Assembly: GCF_025698545.1 (NCBI RefSeq)
Contig: NC_068571.1
Location: 40,209,733-40,273,732 of the forward strand
Length of the DNA: 64,000 nt
Direction: 5' to 3'
Origin: Gossypium raimondii
Taxonomy: Eukaryota > Streptophyta > Magnoliopsida > Malvales > Malvaceae
Of the stretch, positions 12,414-24,596 are shown in pieces (the stretch's first letter is position 1; the number at the start of each line of letters is the position of its first letter). A program made the position numbers and the translations under genes. The notes under the pieces were generated by a model. The model was not told the origin of the DNA. It ran no database searches and worked only from the letters and a program-made list of their open reading frames with translations.

Positions 12414-13210
12414 AAACCTTAATATATCATTGTCTACAACATAACCCATTAACATATAAGCTTATATCCACATAATTCAAGTTTGAAACAACTAAATATG
12501 CAAGATCAAGCTTCCTCTCTCTAGTTTTCTATATGTTCATCAATGATTATCTAAACAAAACCTTACTCAATTTCATCATAATGTCTCGTTTGGTTATTAA
12601 TGTAATAACATGAGGAAAGAACTTATTTATTACATGTATTGCAATAATTAGATATAAAATAAAGAATAGTTACTACAAATATAAACTTGAAATTAGAAAG
12701 ATGAATAATAACTTTTGTAAAAAATAAGACTTATTCAAAATAAGCAAAAAAAGTTTCTTTCTCTTTGCTAAAAGTAAATCATAAGATTAGTTAAATATTA
12801 CCAATTGAATTAGTTTATTGTTAATACATATACTAAAATATACGTAAAAAAAATAACACTCCTACCAAATGTAGCATTAATGGATAAGCTAGTTGAATCT
12901 AATCTCCTAAACTAATAATCTAACTAAAAGATGTAAGAAAAAACCTTCTTACCTAGATCGATGGTTCACGGCCATGGTGTTTGGAAGCATGCGAAATCTT
13001 CTCTCTCTCTTTTTTCCCTTGTTGCCATTGGAGAAGATGAAAAAAAATAAGTCCACTAACTTCATCTTTTTCATTTTTCTTTCATGTTTCCATATTATTA
13101 TCATTATCATAAAACTTAATTTAAACTTAGTTAATAAATCAATGGACATGGTTTAGTATTACTAATCTTAGTGGAAATTGATGGATATGATTATGATTAT
13201 TAACGAAGTC
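12414..13210. other. Gene-free spacer; possible orphan first exon
   Basis: No clear gene is seen. On the minus strand, 12,975 down to 12,955 reads ATGGCCGTGAACCATCG, ending in a good splice-donor context (AG|GTAAGAAG). It could be a lost first exon or chance, since no following exon is recognisable downstream. Confidence 0.25.
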
Positions 13211-13215
13211 ATTAT

Positions 13216-15963
13216 TGTCATAACGTTGCCTACATAAGAGTGAAGGGGCTTAGTAAGCAAAACTAGACACGGAGGGCCTAAATTAACGTAGAGTCGCCAC
13301 TAACCAATTAGGCTAGGTTGGCTAGCCACCTATTGTCTAAAAGTTTAGAATTACTACTACGGAAAAATCCTAAAAGTTTAGACTCGATCTCATCACCAAA
13401 TTTCGGGTTCAAGAGTATAGTTACGTGTGGGGAAGGTTATAGCACCCCCACAACGCCTCTCGGGGAAGTCTTACATGGTCTTAGGAGTTAGGATTTTTTA
13501 TTTAAGCATATTAATGTCTTAATCTAAGCTAAAATCTTATAGAAATCTTAAATAAAAACTCTAAAGAAAATGCCTCCGATTTACTTGTAACTCAATTAAG
13601 ATGTGTTCACCAAACTTATCTAATTTGAGACTTAAATTAGAGATTTTTACTTTTAACGGAACCCTAAAAGATACCTAAATAATTCTAGTAAAATACCTTC
13701 AATTCCTAAAATTAATTCTATTTTAGAATTCTAAAAAACCTAGAAATTACCAATGAATTAAGAGAAATTTAAAATTCATCTACAACTTATTCGATCTTTT
13801 ATTATTATTATTCATTAATTAATTAATTAATAATGTTGAACCTATCAAGATCTTACGAAAGTATCCTATGTTGGGTTTATGATTTATTTTACTTTAAAAT
13901 TCTTGATCTAGGGTTTAAATTGTAAAAATTCTAAAATAATATATCTTAAATAATAATTATTAGCTTTCTTAAAAGGTTTCTAAAATAAAATACTTAGAAA
14001 GACCTACTCATGATTACAATTCACCTACAAAATTCTTTAGTTTTAATCTTGAATAAAGTCCTAAAGAATATTACATATTAATTTAAGATTCTAAAGAGGA
14101 ATCCTATACGATATTTAAAATTAGTTTAAAATCCAAAAAAAAAATTCCTACATATTATTTATATTTTTTAGGGTAAATGGTAGATAAGATCTTAAAGACT
14201 AACCTAAATCCAAATGTAAAAATCTTATGGTTTCATTAAAATGTAACACCTACTTAACTAACTTCATGTCAATAATTATAGGATGAAAAATGACCTAAAG
14301 TTCCTCTTTTAAAATGAATAGTAATAAAATAGGAAAATTAATTAAATTGGCTAAAGTTAATGAAAAGTTAAAACTCTTTCAAAATGACAATAATAAAAAT
14401 AACACTTAAATAAATGAAATAAATAAGACATTGACATGATGATGATAATAATAACAATATTACACCTTATTCATAATACAACAAAAGAATCAAAGTAACA
14501 TAAATAAATAATATTAAAATGTATTTAAGGGAAATGTAAAAAAACATAAATATAAATAGACATGAAAATAAATAAAGACGAAATAAGAATAAATAAAATT
14601 ATACAATTGTGAATAAATGTAAAACATTAAAATAAAATGCATAATTGACATTAAATATATAAGGTATAAATACAAATGAAAGGGAAGATATAATGTAAAT
14701 AATTTATTAAAGATGGAAACAAAATGATATAACTTTATTTTGGGGACTAAAAGATAAAAAAAATATAGAAGACAGATGACTGATGTAGCAATTAATTTGC
14801 TTTTAATTTATAAATTTTGGATTAAATCGAAGGTTTGAATAAATAAAAATGTTATGGGTGTAAATAGGTCAGAGAGTAAAGGCGGTGCTGTAAAAAAGGG
14901 GTATTTTTTGTAAATTTAAAAAATAAGGGGGTGGAAATAAATTGCCCATTTTTGGCACCTATAAATGAAAAAAAAAAAACTATCCATTCTTTAATTTTAA
15001 CCTCATTTTTTTTCAAAAAAAAAAAAACATCTTCCTCTTTCTCTTCCTCCTTCTATGTTAGTCATGACTCCACCACTAGAGAGCCCAACGGCTCTCCGGC
15101 CTCTGGTGGTGGAGCCGCCACATACAGTGGTCGAAAATTATTTTATTTTTTTTGCAAAAATAAATTTTTTTTTAAATCACTACTTTTCTTAAAAACCAAA
15201 GCTTTTATTTCGAAATAGTTAAAAATAAAAACTTTATTTTAAAAATTTAAACTTTTCCTTAAAATGACTAAAAATAGATTTTTATTTTAAAATCTAAATT
15301 TTCTCCTTTTTAAAAAAATCGCTATTTTCTTAAAAATCAAAATTTTATTTCAAATAGTTACAAAAATAAAAATTCTATTTTAAAATTTTAAACTTTCCTT
15401 TGAAATGACTAAAAAATATATTTTTATTTTTAAAATCTAAACTTTCTATTTTTTTTTAAAAAAAATCAAAACTTTTCCTAATATCAAGCCTTTTTTTCAA
15501 AAAAAAAAAAACTTTTATTTTAGGAAGGGGAAGGGAAAAAACGGGATTTTTGAGGCTCCTAGGGGCGGAGGACCAACATTCCGATGATGTCCCCTTCATC
15601 GGAGCCCGAACCCGATCCCTCAATATATGTATATGAAAAGAAAAAGAAATAGAATGCTTTTTTTTTTTACCTTTTTCTTTTAAGAAAAAAATGTGAAAAG
15701 CCTCCTCTTTTTTTCTTTCATTTTATTTCATCTATATATATTGTTTTGTTAAACTTGTTTATTTGTAAAAAAAGATAATAATAATATTTAATAATAGTAG
15801 TAGTAATGATAATAATAATAATTTAGGCCCTTAACAGGCCCCAAAAAAAAAGAAAAATAAAGGTCTTAAATTGACTAAAATCGGGTAGGCTTCGAATGGT
15901 CCAAGAGAAAACAAAAATTTATATGAGCCTCCAATTGGGCTCGGATAAAAATGGGTGTCTACA
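13216..15963 (+). mobile_element. Long solo LTR (Ty3-type) with perfect target duplication
   Basis: The ends are TGTCATAACG (13,216) and GGGTGTCTACA (15,963). The 5-bp duplication ATTAT stands at 13,211-13,215 and 15,964-15,968. Near the start are GAGTCGCCAC (about 13,300) and GGGAAGGTTATAGCACCCCC (13,431-13,450), the counterparts of segments in the LTR at 7,582. A TATA box (CCTATAAATG) near 14,958 precedes a CT-rich leader, which gives the orientation. The interior is 2,748 bp with no gag or pol, so it is solo. The frame at 14,931-15,218 is leader sequence and not a gene. Confidence 0.85.
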
Positions 15964-15968
15964 ATTAT

Positions 15969-16398
15969 TAATAATGGTCAATTTGCACCCAAGTCCTTGT
16001 TCAAATTTCACATTAAAGGGCTCGCTGAATCTCTAATCTAATTTCTCTTATTTATCTTTGTTTTAATTATTTTTAAAATTTTATACAACTTTAGAAATTG
16101 ATGCTAAAACAGTACAAAAAATTGTGAACATTCTTGATACTCGATATCGGATGAATGTATCTTAAACCTGATGAATATCTTTATTTTTTTCTGCTTCAAC
16201 ACCTTCAAATTTTGTTACCAAATAATTATTTAAGCATCTTCAAAATAATTTTGAAAAATCATTCAATTTGAAGAATCTCTTTCTTATAAAAATTAAATTA
16301 AATAATCACACATAAACTTTTATATATTCGTCATAGTTTAAGCTAAATTATATAATAATTTAATCCGTTTTTTTACTCAAACAATTTAAAAATAATTA
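15969..16398. other. Gene-free spacer
   Basis: AT-rich sequence with no coding or repeat structure that I can name. Confidence 0.5.
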
Positions 16399-17281
16399 AT
16401 TACGAAAATAAGTATTTGCTACAATGTTCTGACGGTGCCGCCTGACATATTGGTGACACCAAATTGAAATGTGATGACCTAAAATATTCAAATACCTGCT
16501 TTGTAAATTTATCATTTTGATTGATAGTTGGAGAAAAGGCTTTTAAGGTGGCGTCACCAAATTTTAAATAGGGTAAATTGCTTCATAAACTCCCATTATT
16601 TATTTTTATTTTTATTCCCCTTTAACACCAAAAATAGAGAGGCCTCCTACCAATTAGTCCAAAAAAATTTTACCAAAAAATATTTTTGTAAAAAAACCGA
16701 TTCCAATTGGAAATAAATTTGATTTATTTTTAGAAAATATTTTTTGTTTAAACTATGTCCGATATAGCAGTTAGCGGTATTCATAGTAGTTTTTTGTTCA
16801 CTTTATATTTGGAAATAATAAATTTAACTAATAATTATAATGTATACATAATAAGATTTTCTAAAGCTTTTATAATTATAACTTTATATCGTGTCTATAA
16901 ATCAAACCGATAATAAAATTATAATTATTTTTGAAAAATAAATAAGATTTATTTTAGTTGGAATTGGCTTTTTATATAAAAATACTTTTGGTAGAGAAAT
17001 TTTTTTGGACTAATTGGTAAGAGACCTCTCTATATTTGGTGTTAAAAGAGAATAAAAGAAAATAATAAAAAAGGGGGGATTTATGAAGCAATTTACCCTA
17101 TTTAAAGTTTGATTACGCACGGCACCCTTGAAGCTTCTTTTTTTTTTTCAGCTGCCAATAAAAATGATAAATTTATAGATTAGGTCCCTGAATATTTTAG
17201 ATCATCATATTTTAATCTGGTGCTGTCAATATATCAAGCGACACTGTCAAAATACTGTAGCAAATACTTATTTTTGTAATC
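16399..17281. repeat. Large foldback (inverted-repeat) element
   Basis: The two halves are inverted copies. AAAATAAGTATTTGCTACA (about 16,405) returns as its complement near 17,275. TAGGGTAAATTGC (from about 16,569) returns as GCAATTTACCCTA (to about 17,101), and the AGAGAGGCCTCCTACCAATTAGTCC block returns as GGACTAATTGG...GACCTCTCT. Arms are roughly 330 bases with a loop of about 200. The TTTAAA beside the inner GGGTAAA ends lies in both arms. It is non-coding; its transcript could form a long hairpin. It is likely a MITE or foldback transposon, possibly two nested ones. Confidence 0.8.
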
Positions 17282-17859
17282 AATCTGTTTTCCATACTTC
17301 TTCATAAGTAATTATTTTTTATATTATTCGAATAAAAAAGCGAAGTTAAACCAAATAAAAGAAATATAAACGAAAATCAATAATAGAACAAATTAAAACC
17401 AAATTGAAAACCATTATATAAACATGTAAAGTATGGAAGGACCTAGGCATAAACTTTAAAAATAAAGGTTTCCAAAATAAAATATTCAATTCCTCCACGA
17501 AATGTGATTAGATTCAACTTTACTTCCTTTTTATTTCTATATTAAATAAAAATAAATAAATATTTTTCTTTTGACTTCATGCCTAAATAAGATATTACCC
17601 CACCCAACTCACAAATCTCTCCCAATTATTTTTAAATTTGGGAACAGTAGCATATAATTGAATTGTATGTCTTTGAATTTACCAACTTTTTTAAATTTTC
17701 TAAAATTTTAACTACTTTTTATAATTTGTTTCCAGCTATATATAATTTCATTTTATATTTTTAATATATATTTCTAAATTTTATATTCTCATATAATTTT
17801 AAATTTATACTTTTTTAGTTTTTGAGATTTTTAATCTTTAAAATAATATAATATTTATA
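17282..17859. other. Gene-free AT-rich spacer
   Basis: Very AT-rich; no gene or recognisable repeat is seen. Confidence 0.5.
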
Positions 17860-18350
17860 TTTTTTTTGGTGACAAAGAAGAAAATAAAAATACAAATTAC
17901 ATCACAAAAGACCCATTTCCCCAAATGGAGATACTTCAAAAACTTGTAATCCTTGACTATCCAAATGGGACAATTTAACCAGTCTATCAGCTTCCTGATT
18001 TTCTTCTCTAGGGATATAACAGATGCTCCAATGTTGAAGTCGAGAAAACCGCTGAAGAATTCTCCTAATCAAACAAGAGTTAGATCATTCTGTGAGTCCC
18101 TCCTATACGGCAGTAGCCACTTCAAGACTATCCGTTTGAACCAGCACATTATCATAGCCTCGATCAATCAAGATGTCTAAGCCATCTAAGATGCCCCACA
18201 ATTCAACCTCAAACACTAAACAAGTCCCTAAGAATCTATTAAAGCCAAAGATCCAATTCCCAACTTTGTCTCGCACAATTCCTCCTGCTAAAGCAGAGTC
18301 AACCTCTAACCTTACGGAACCATCAGTATTCAAGTAGACCTAGTTTCCAT
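17860..18350 (-). pseudogene. LINE 3' end: RNase H-like domain remnant
   Basis: Minus strand, 18,333 downward: NTDGSVRLEVDSALAGGIVRDKVGNW...FEVELWGILDGLDILIDRGYDNVLVQTDSLE, the RNase H-like domain at the C-terminus of plant LINE polyproteins. Broken frames continue to a typical end (SPFGEMGLL) near 17,915. The element closes with a short A-run at its 3' end (plus-strand T8 near 17,860). A stop replaces the expected tryptophan just before NTDG. The upstream part of the same LINE continues beyond the inserted LTR at 18,689-19,005. Confidence 0.8.
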
Positions 18351-18683
18351 GTAGAAACTAATGTCAATAATGATAATATAGAACGACTGCAAAGCAATAA
18401 GAAAAATAAAAGTAAAACATACAGATTTTTACGTGGAAAACCCTTTCGGGAAAAACCACGGGCAGAGGAGAAGAAAATTCAATAGGAGTTTAGACTACAT
18501 CTATTTATAGGTTGAAAAACTTTATTCTAATAAATGTCAAATAGCTGAAGTGTAGTAAGGTTGAAAAACCTTGTTCTAATCAATGTAAAATAAAAGAAGT
18601 ACAGTTATATATGGATTTTACTTGTATTTTATTTTATCACTGTATTTTCTTTTAATAATGATTCGAGTCACTCAACTCTAACA
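18351..18683. mobile_element. Short solo LTR inserted in the LINE
   Basis: Ends TGTAGAAACTAATG and ACTCTAACA give TG...CA termini over 333 bp. Flanking 5-mers TTCCA (18,346-18,350) and CTCCA (18,684-18,688) match at four of five positions, as expected for an aged target duplication. Removing the insert rejoins the LINE coding sequence ahead of NTDG. The minus strand carries a CCTATAAATAGATG TATA motif and a GTGGTTTTTCCCGAAAGGG stretch typical of copia leaders. It is probably a copia solo LTR. Confidence 0.7.
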
Positions 18684-18688
18684 CTCCA

Positions 18689-19005
18689 TGTAGATTGGAA
18701 TACGAAATTGAAGCCTGAAGTGGTTTCGTTGGGCCCCTAGCTGTCATCATAAATTGTTTGGCCTAGCTATAAGAGACCTTAATAGCATCGATACTCATGA
18801 AGGAATTATTATGATCCTGAAGTTTTAGGAAGCCAATCTCTCCATGCTCCCGAGGTTGGAAAACGTCTTCCCAGCCAACGAAAGCCACTTTTCGACTCCT
18901 CCTCGAAGAACCCCAAACAAATTGGCACACCATTCTCTCAATTTCCTCGCAAAGGCCTTTATGGTTCAGCATAGACTGCATGAAGTAATTAGGAATCGCC
19001 AATAT
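18689..19005 (-). pseudogene. LINE fragment upstream of the RNase H domain
   Basis: On the minus strand 19,002 downward reads MAIPNYFMQSML, CEEIERMVCQFVWG, VAFVGWEDVFQP and GFLKLQDHN. This is the conserved segment after the reverse transcriptase in plant LINEs. The zinc-binding part expected before the RNase H domain is mostly lost, so an internal deletion preceded or accompanied decay. Confidence 0.75.
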
Positions 19006-19684
19006 ATTTTCAAATGTAAGCTAATATGACATGTTATCACAATTTAATAGTAAGAGATTAATTTGGTTAAAAATTTAAATACTAACTTAAGAAAAGTTGC
19101 TAAGTTTATATAAGTATTCAAAAAATTTCCTCAATGAAATTAGGTTTTATAAAAACAACAAATTACGCCTAAAAATGTAATCAACACTGCCAAAATAGCT
19201 TCAGTGAGCTTAGCTAGCATCCGAATCTGAAATGGCCATTTATTTATGACCAACAAATTCCCACATCAGCATTTTATGAGATATCCTATTTATTTATAAA
19301 AGAAAATGATAGACGAAAATTTGACAACTTACAGATGATGAAGCACAAACATGAACATGCTATACCAAGAGGATTATGACAAATTTTTTTAAAAAGAATG
19401 AAATTACGGTACAACAAAACACGAGGATAAGATATATTTTTATCAAGTTGGAGTTATGCCCAACAACTCAAATGAGTTGGCTAAGCCTAATATAATTAAA
19501 ATATCTTATTTGTTCACTTGTTGCTGAAGCTCATCTTAATCTGCCGCTTAGTGTCCACCAATTTTTCCTAGATATCATCAGCCACTTTTATGCTTCTCGT
19601 GTCCTGGAAATATCTGGGTGTCCGGTGCAGATACTCGTATGATACAAGATCCGTGCTGCATAGCTTACAAAGATTGATGAGAGG
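19006..19684. other. Upstream region of the first UGT gene
   Basis: AT-rich sequence without coding signal. It holds the promoter of the gene starting at 19,685; no particular element can be assigned with confidence. Confidence 0.4.
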
Positions 19685-21208
19685 ATGGAGATGGAAAAGG
19701 AGCATAGGAGCAGCCATCCCCGGCTTGTATTAGTTGCATTACCATTCCAAGGCCACATAAATCCAATGCTTCAGCTTGGTTCCATTCTTCACTCTAAAGG
19801 CTTCTCCATCACAGTTCTTCACACGGCATTCAACTCCCCTATTCCCTCAAACTATCCTGAATTTGGGTTCGTATCAATACCTGATAACTTATCCGAGCAA
19901 CTCATCTCTGCCGACGATTTACTACCTTTTATATCACTTCTTAACCTGAATTGTGGAGTTCCCTTCCAAGAATGCTTGGCCAAGATGGTACAAAAACAAG
20001 AGGTAGAAAATGAGCCAAGTATTGCCTGCATTGTCTATGATGAATGCATGTATTTCTGTGATGCAGTAGCCAAGTATGTGAAGCTTCCCAGTATAGTCTT
20101 GCGAACCACCAGTGCTTCAACATACCTTTCTCGAAATGCCATTCTCCAACTCAAAGCTGAAGGTGTTCTTACTTCACAAGGTACGTATGATGTTTTACTA
20201 CAGCATATATAACCGAACTTATTAGATTCCTAGGGTGGTTACTTCTTGTGCAGTTTTTTCAGTAGCACAAATATCCAAGGGGCTGTAGCATCTTTGATCA
20301 GCGCCCTTGAATCATTGTTCAATATTTTTTACCTAGGTTCAACATCGCAAGACTTGGTGCCTGGGCTTCATCCCCTCAGATTCAAGGATCTGCCTGTGTC
20401 CAAGATTGGAACACCAGAAATTTTCTTGCAGTTTATAACTAACATATACAAGACAAGAACATCTTCAGCAATTATCTGGAATACTAATGATGTCCTTGAA
20501 CAGCCGTCATTGCAAGAGATTCAAAAACAATGCCAAGTTGGCATATTCCCAGTCGGTCCTTTGCACGAAGTAGCCCCTGCCTCAAGCAGCTTAATAAAAG
20601 AGGACAACAGCTGCATTACATGGCTTGAGAAGCAAAAACAGAACACAGTTCTATATGTAAGCTTGGGGAGTGTAGCATCTGTAGACAAGAAGGAGCTGGG
20701 TGAAATGGCTTGGGGTTTAGCCAATAGTAAGCAGCCATTCTTGTGGGTTATTAGACCAGGGTCAGTTGATGATCAGGAATGGAAAAAGTTGTCGACAGAG
20801 GGTTTTGTAGAAGCTGTTGGTGAAAATGGGTGTATTGTAAAATGGGCACCCCAGAAGGAGGTGTTAGCACATGGCGCCGTGGGAGGGTTTTGGACGCACT
20901 GCGGTTGGAATTCAACACTGGAAAGCATATCAAAAGGGGTTCCAATGATCTGCAAACCATGTTTTGGTGATCAAAGGGTCAATGCTCGGCATGTAAGTCA
21001 AGTGTGGAGAATCGGCATACAATTGGAGAATATGTGTGAAAGAGGAGAGGTAGAGAGAGCTATAAAGAGGTTAATGGTAGATAAAGAAGGGAAAGAGATG
21101 AGGCAGAGGGCTAAAAACTTGAAGGAGAGGATTCAACTCGATATCAGAGAAGGTGGTTCTTCCTACAATTACTTGAATAAGTTAATTGAGCTAATTATGT
21201 CATTCTGA
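19685..21208 (+). CDS. UDP-glycosyltransferase, UGT76 family-like (2 exons)
   Basis: This encodes a family 1 glycosyltransferase that moves a sugar from a UDP-sugar to a small acceptor in the cytosol; the acceptor cannot be read from sequence. Exons are 19,685-20,180 and 20,337-21,208 (GT at 20,181, AG at 20,335-20,336), giving 455 residues, a normal family length. The intron sits at the conserved position of the UGT76 type and has phase 1. Visible features are catalytic His24 (FQGHINPM), the partner Asp119 (VYDECMYFCD), and a complete 44-residue PSPG donor-binding box at about 335-378. That box starts WAPQKEVLAHGAVGGFWTHC, holds GWNSTLES and ends FGDQ. The final Gln of the box suggests UDP-glucose preference, as usual in the family. 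The start is the first ATG of the frame; a second Met lies two codons on. No lesion is seen. A relative in tail-to-tail orientation begins at 24,596. Confidence 0.92.
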
Positions 21209-22158
21209 TGACATAGCAGGCAATGTTATTGTTAACTTGATTGTGGCAGTCTTTAAGAAAATAATAAATTACGAACTCATTTCTAATTAAAATAAAAAGA
21301 AATGAATGATAATGTATACTTGTGTAGCAAAAAAGCTTTAGGCTATAAACTTAAGGAGAAGACTTGTTGGCATTTTAGTAAAAATTATCAAGCACAGGAA
21401 ATGTGAAAGAATAATGTATATTCAGCAAGTTTAAAGCATATTCTCAACAAAGCTTAAACATGGTAGAAGGAATTTTGGTTTTAAGCTAATTAATGGGTTT
21501 TCTTTATACTTGAAAGGGATTCACCATAATAATAGAAGAATACAAGAGAATAAAAGAATCAAAAGGAAAATTAAAAACCCTGAAAGAAAGAACAAAAACT
21601 AAAATTCGTAGCATATATAATTAGAATATCTCTTGGTTAATTAGAATTTAAGTGAGAGAAAAAAATCTAAAAAACTTAAGTAGCACATCCCCGTATCGTT
21701 ACTCCATAGGTGATGATACAAGAAAATAGGATTCTTACTGTAATTGTTTCTGAGGAAGTGAAGAGGTCTGATGTCAAATCCATGGAGAGTTTTGGTTTAA
21801 AGCTTTGAATCAATTCTTTATTTTCTAAAGAAGTTTGAAATGTTTCTTAGATGTTTTATGGTTTTGTCTAATAATATAAAATGTTTAATAAAATCAACAA
21901 GAGATTGGAAGTCAACTTCTTTTCTTGAAAATTTGAACTAAATTTTTATCTTAAAATCATTATTATTGCAAAGACTTTGCTTAAATACCATTCTCGACTC
22001 GAATTGGATTAATCTCAAACTTGTTATAAAAAAATATAATACAACCATATTTATTCTGCATATGTTTGTGCTTTTTCTAGATGCCAACTTATCAATAAGT
22101 TACACAAATCACAATCCCATACTATAAACTGAAAGTAACACTACAAGGATGCTTGATT
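21209..22158. other. Spacer between the convergent UGT genes
   Basis: It holds the 3' untranslated ends of both UGT genes. No other gene or clear repeat is seen. Confidence 0.5.
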
Positions 22159-24596
22159 TCATGTCTCTGAAGCTGATGATATATGCTTTGTTAACCCATT
22201 GAAAGAACAACTTGTAGAACCCTCCTCCACTAGACAAAAAGCTGCTTTCTCCTTCAAATCCATAGCTCTCTTTCGGATATCGTTTCCTTCCATATCCACC
22301 ATTAGTCTTTTTATTGTTCTTTCTATATTCCCTCTTTCCAGATTCTGCAATTCCAATCCTATTTTCCAGACATTACAGATGTAGCTTGTGTTCAAGTGTT
22401 GGTCTCCAAAGAAAGGTTTGCATAGCATTGGTACCCCTTCACAAATACTCTCAATGGTTGAATTCCATCCACAGTGGCTCCAAAATCCCCCCACTGCAGC
22501 GTGAGCCAGCACTTCCGTTTGAGGTGCCCATTTCACAATGCAACCTCTTTCTCCCACACTCTCCTCAAACCCATTTGGCAATGATTCAATCCATTCTGAG
22601 CCACGAACCATACCAGGCCTAACCACCCACAGGAAGGGTTGTTTACTATTGGATAGTCCCCAAGCTATCTCAATTAGTTCTTGCCTATCAATGCTGGCCA
22701 TGCTACCAAGGCTCACATAGATGACAGATTTGGGAGCCTGTTTGTTAAGCCAAGAGATGCATTTATCTTCTTCAGTAAATAATGAGCTGCAAATGGCTGG
22801 AGCTAATTTATGTAATGGTCCTATAGTGATAATCGGAGCAGGGAAGTATTGTTTGACCTTTGACAGTGCTTCTAGTTCAAGAAATTCCATCGAGTTCACA
22901 ATTATAGCTAATGAGCTCTTCAGCGCGTTTGTGAGTTCAACCCTTATTTCCATCATCTCTTTGGCTGGATTTTGTGATAATAATCCCCGAAGGCGTTGAA
23001 GATGAAGAGCTTGAAGCTCTGGCGATTTAATTTCAGACATAAAATCTAGAACACAAATTTAAATAGGTTAGGGTGATGACGGAATTAGTGGATTGTTATA
23101 ACATTAGAAATGGTTATGAAAAACAGACAAAAATTATGCATCAATTGCTTTTAAGGCAACTAGAAGGGTTGCTTTAATTTTAAAATAAACCATTGCAACC
23201 AATGGTGTAAAATATGAGATATTTAGTACATACAAAGAAAATCTTGATAACAAATATACACCATAAAAACTATACTATGTATTAAAATCTGGATTGTTTT
23301 TAAATTGAATAAAGAAAACAGACTATGCAATTATACAAAACTACACGAAAATCAACATGAATATAGAACACAATAATATATATATATAACAAAAATATAT
23401 AACTTGCTATCTATATTTCAAAATGTTCTAATTGAGTTTTTGTCAACTTAGTGACTAGTTTGGGTGTTACATGTCAGCTCAAATATGACGTGGAGCATAT
23501 TTAAAATACATTGATCAAATTGGAAACATGTGTCTTATTACTGCATGAATAACTTGAATTTATGTGTGCATAGGGGAAAAAAATAACCCTCCTATATTTT
23601 ACTAATATTGTTTGTTTTTAATATCCAAATTGTTCAAACAATAGATACACACATGCTTACAATTTGATTAGCATATTTTAAATATGTTTCATGTCAAATT
23701 CAAACTGACATTTTATGTCATGATGTCTAAATCCACGAAACTACCTAATGACTCAATTAGAATATCTTACCATTTTTACAATTAACTCAAATTTGCATAT
23801 TTTAAATATGCTCTAGGTCATATTTAAATAGAAACGTGGTGACTCAATTAAAATATATTGAATTTTAGAGGCTAATTTAAAATTTTATTGATAATTTGGA
23901 GACTTTTAGTTCAATTAACCAAAAGAAGATACCCATGATTCCAAAGGTGCCATCATTTACTACATATCTAACTAAATATCTAAAATAACCTAGATAAATT
24001 CCTAAAGGGCATTGCTTTGCTGTCATAAAACCATGCATCAATATCCCAAAATCTAGCTGGAGAAAATTTTAGAGACAACTATAGTATTAGGTATAGATAT
24101 CATGCTATAGAACTTGTTACAACCGGACGTTAAAAATATATATACCTTCCTCATCAAGTTGAGAAAAGACGGGATATAATAGCAATGTTGTAGCAGCACT
24201 TGTACGCAAAGTTATCCCGGGTAGCCCCAGATCGTCGGCGATAGTTTGAGCACAATACATTTGTGTATCATAGATGAGTGCGGCAATATGGTGATGAGAG
24301 TGCAAGATCTTTTCGAGGCATTGCCGTAACGGTACTGGACAGGTTTTGTTCAGACTCCACACAAGACCTGTAACATTTTTATCAGAGAGTTGAGATTCCG
24401 TGAGCTTATCTGGTATGGATACGAAGGTGAACTCGGGGTGGTTTGAAGGGTTAGGAGAGTTCAATTCAGGGTGAACTATAGTGATTGAGAAGCCCTTTGA
24501 GTGCAAGATACTAGCTAGCTGGAGCATGGGAGTCATGTGGCCTTGAAAGGGTAGCATAACAAGCACCAAATGACTGGATTTCTGTTGTTTCTCCAT
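22159..24596 (-). CDS. UDP-glycosyltransferase, UGT76 family-like (2 exons)
   Basis: Second family 1 glycosyltransferase, on the minus strand. Exon 1 is 24,596-24,146 (start MEKQQKSSHLVLV) and exon 2 is 23,045-22,159; the intron of 1.1 kb starts GT at 24,145 and ends AG at 23,047-23,046. Phase 1 matches its neighbour. The product is 445 residues. Catalytic His20 (FQGHMTPM), Asp110 (IYDTQMYC) and a full PSPG box at about 323-366 (WAPQTEVLAHAAVGGFWSHC ... GWNSTIES ... FFGDQ) are intact. The stretch just after the intron (FMSEIKSPELQALHLQRLRG) departs more from the usual LPELxPLRFKDLP-type segment than its neighbour does. That may alter acceptor binding or mark early decay. The two genes are close relatives in inverted order, as expected of an old local duplication; exact acceptors are unknown. 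Confidence 0.9.

Noticed and set aside
12949..13156. Overlapping frames on both strands with Lys/Ile runs
   Set aside because: Low complexity; only the short ATG-plus-splice-donor segment on the minus strand was kept, as a weak candidate.
14931..15218. 95-codon open frame after a TATA box
   Set aside because: Homopolymer-rich LTR leader, not a protein-like composition.
20246..20336. Upstream extension of UGT exon 2 (MCSFFSSTNIQG...)
   Set aside because: It is intron: GT at 20,181 and AG at 20,336 give the conserved phase-1 intron and the usual protein sequence.
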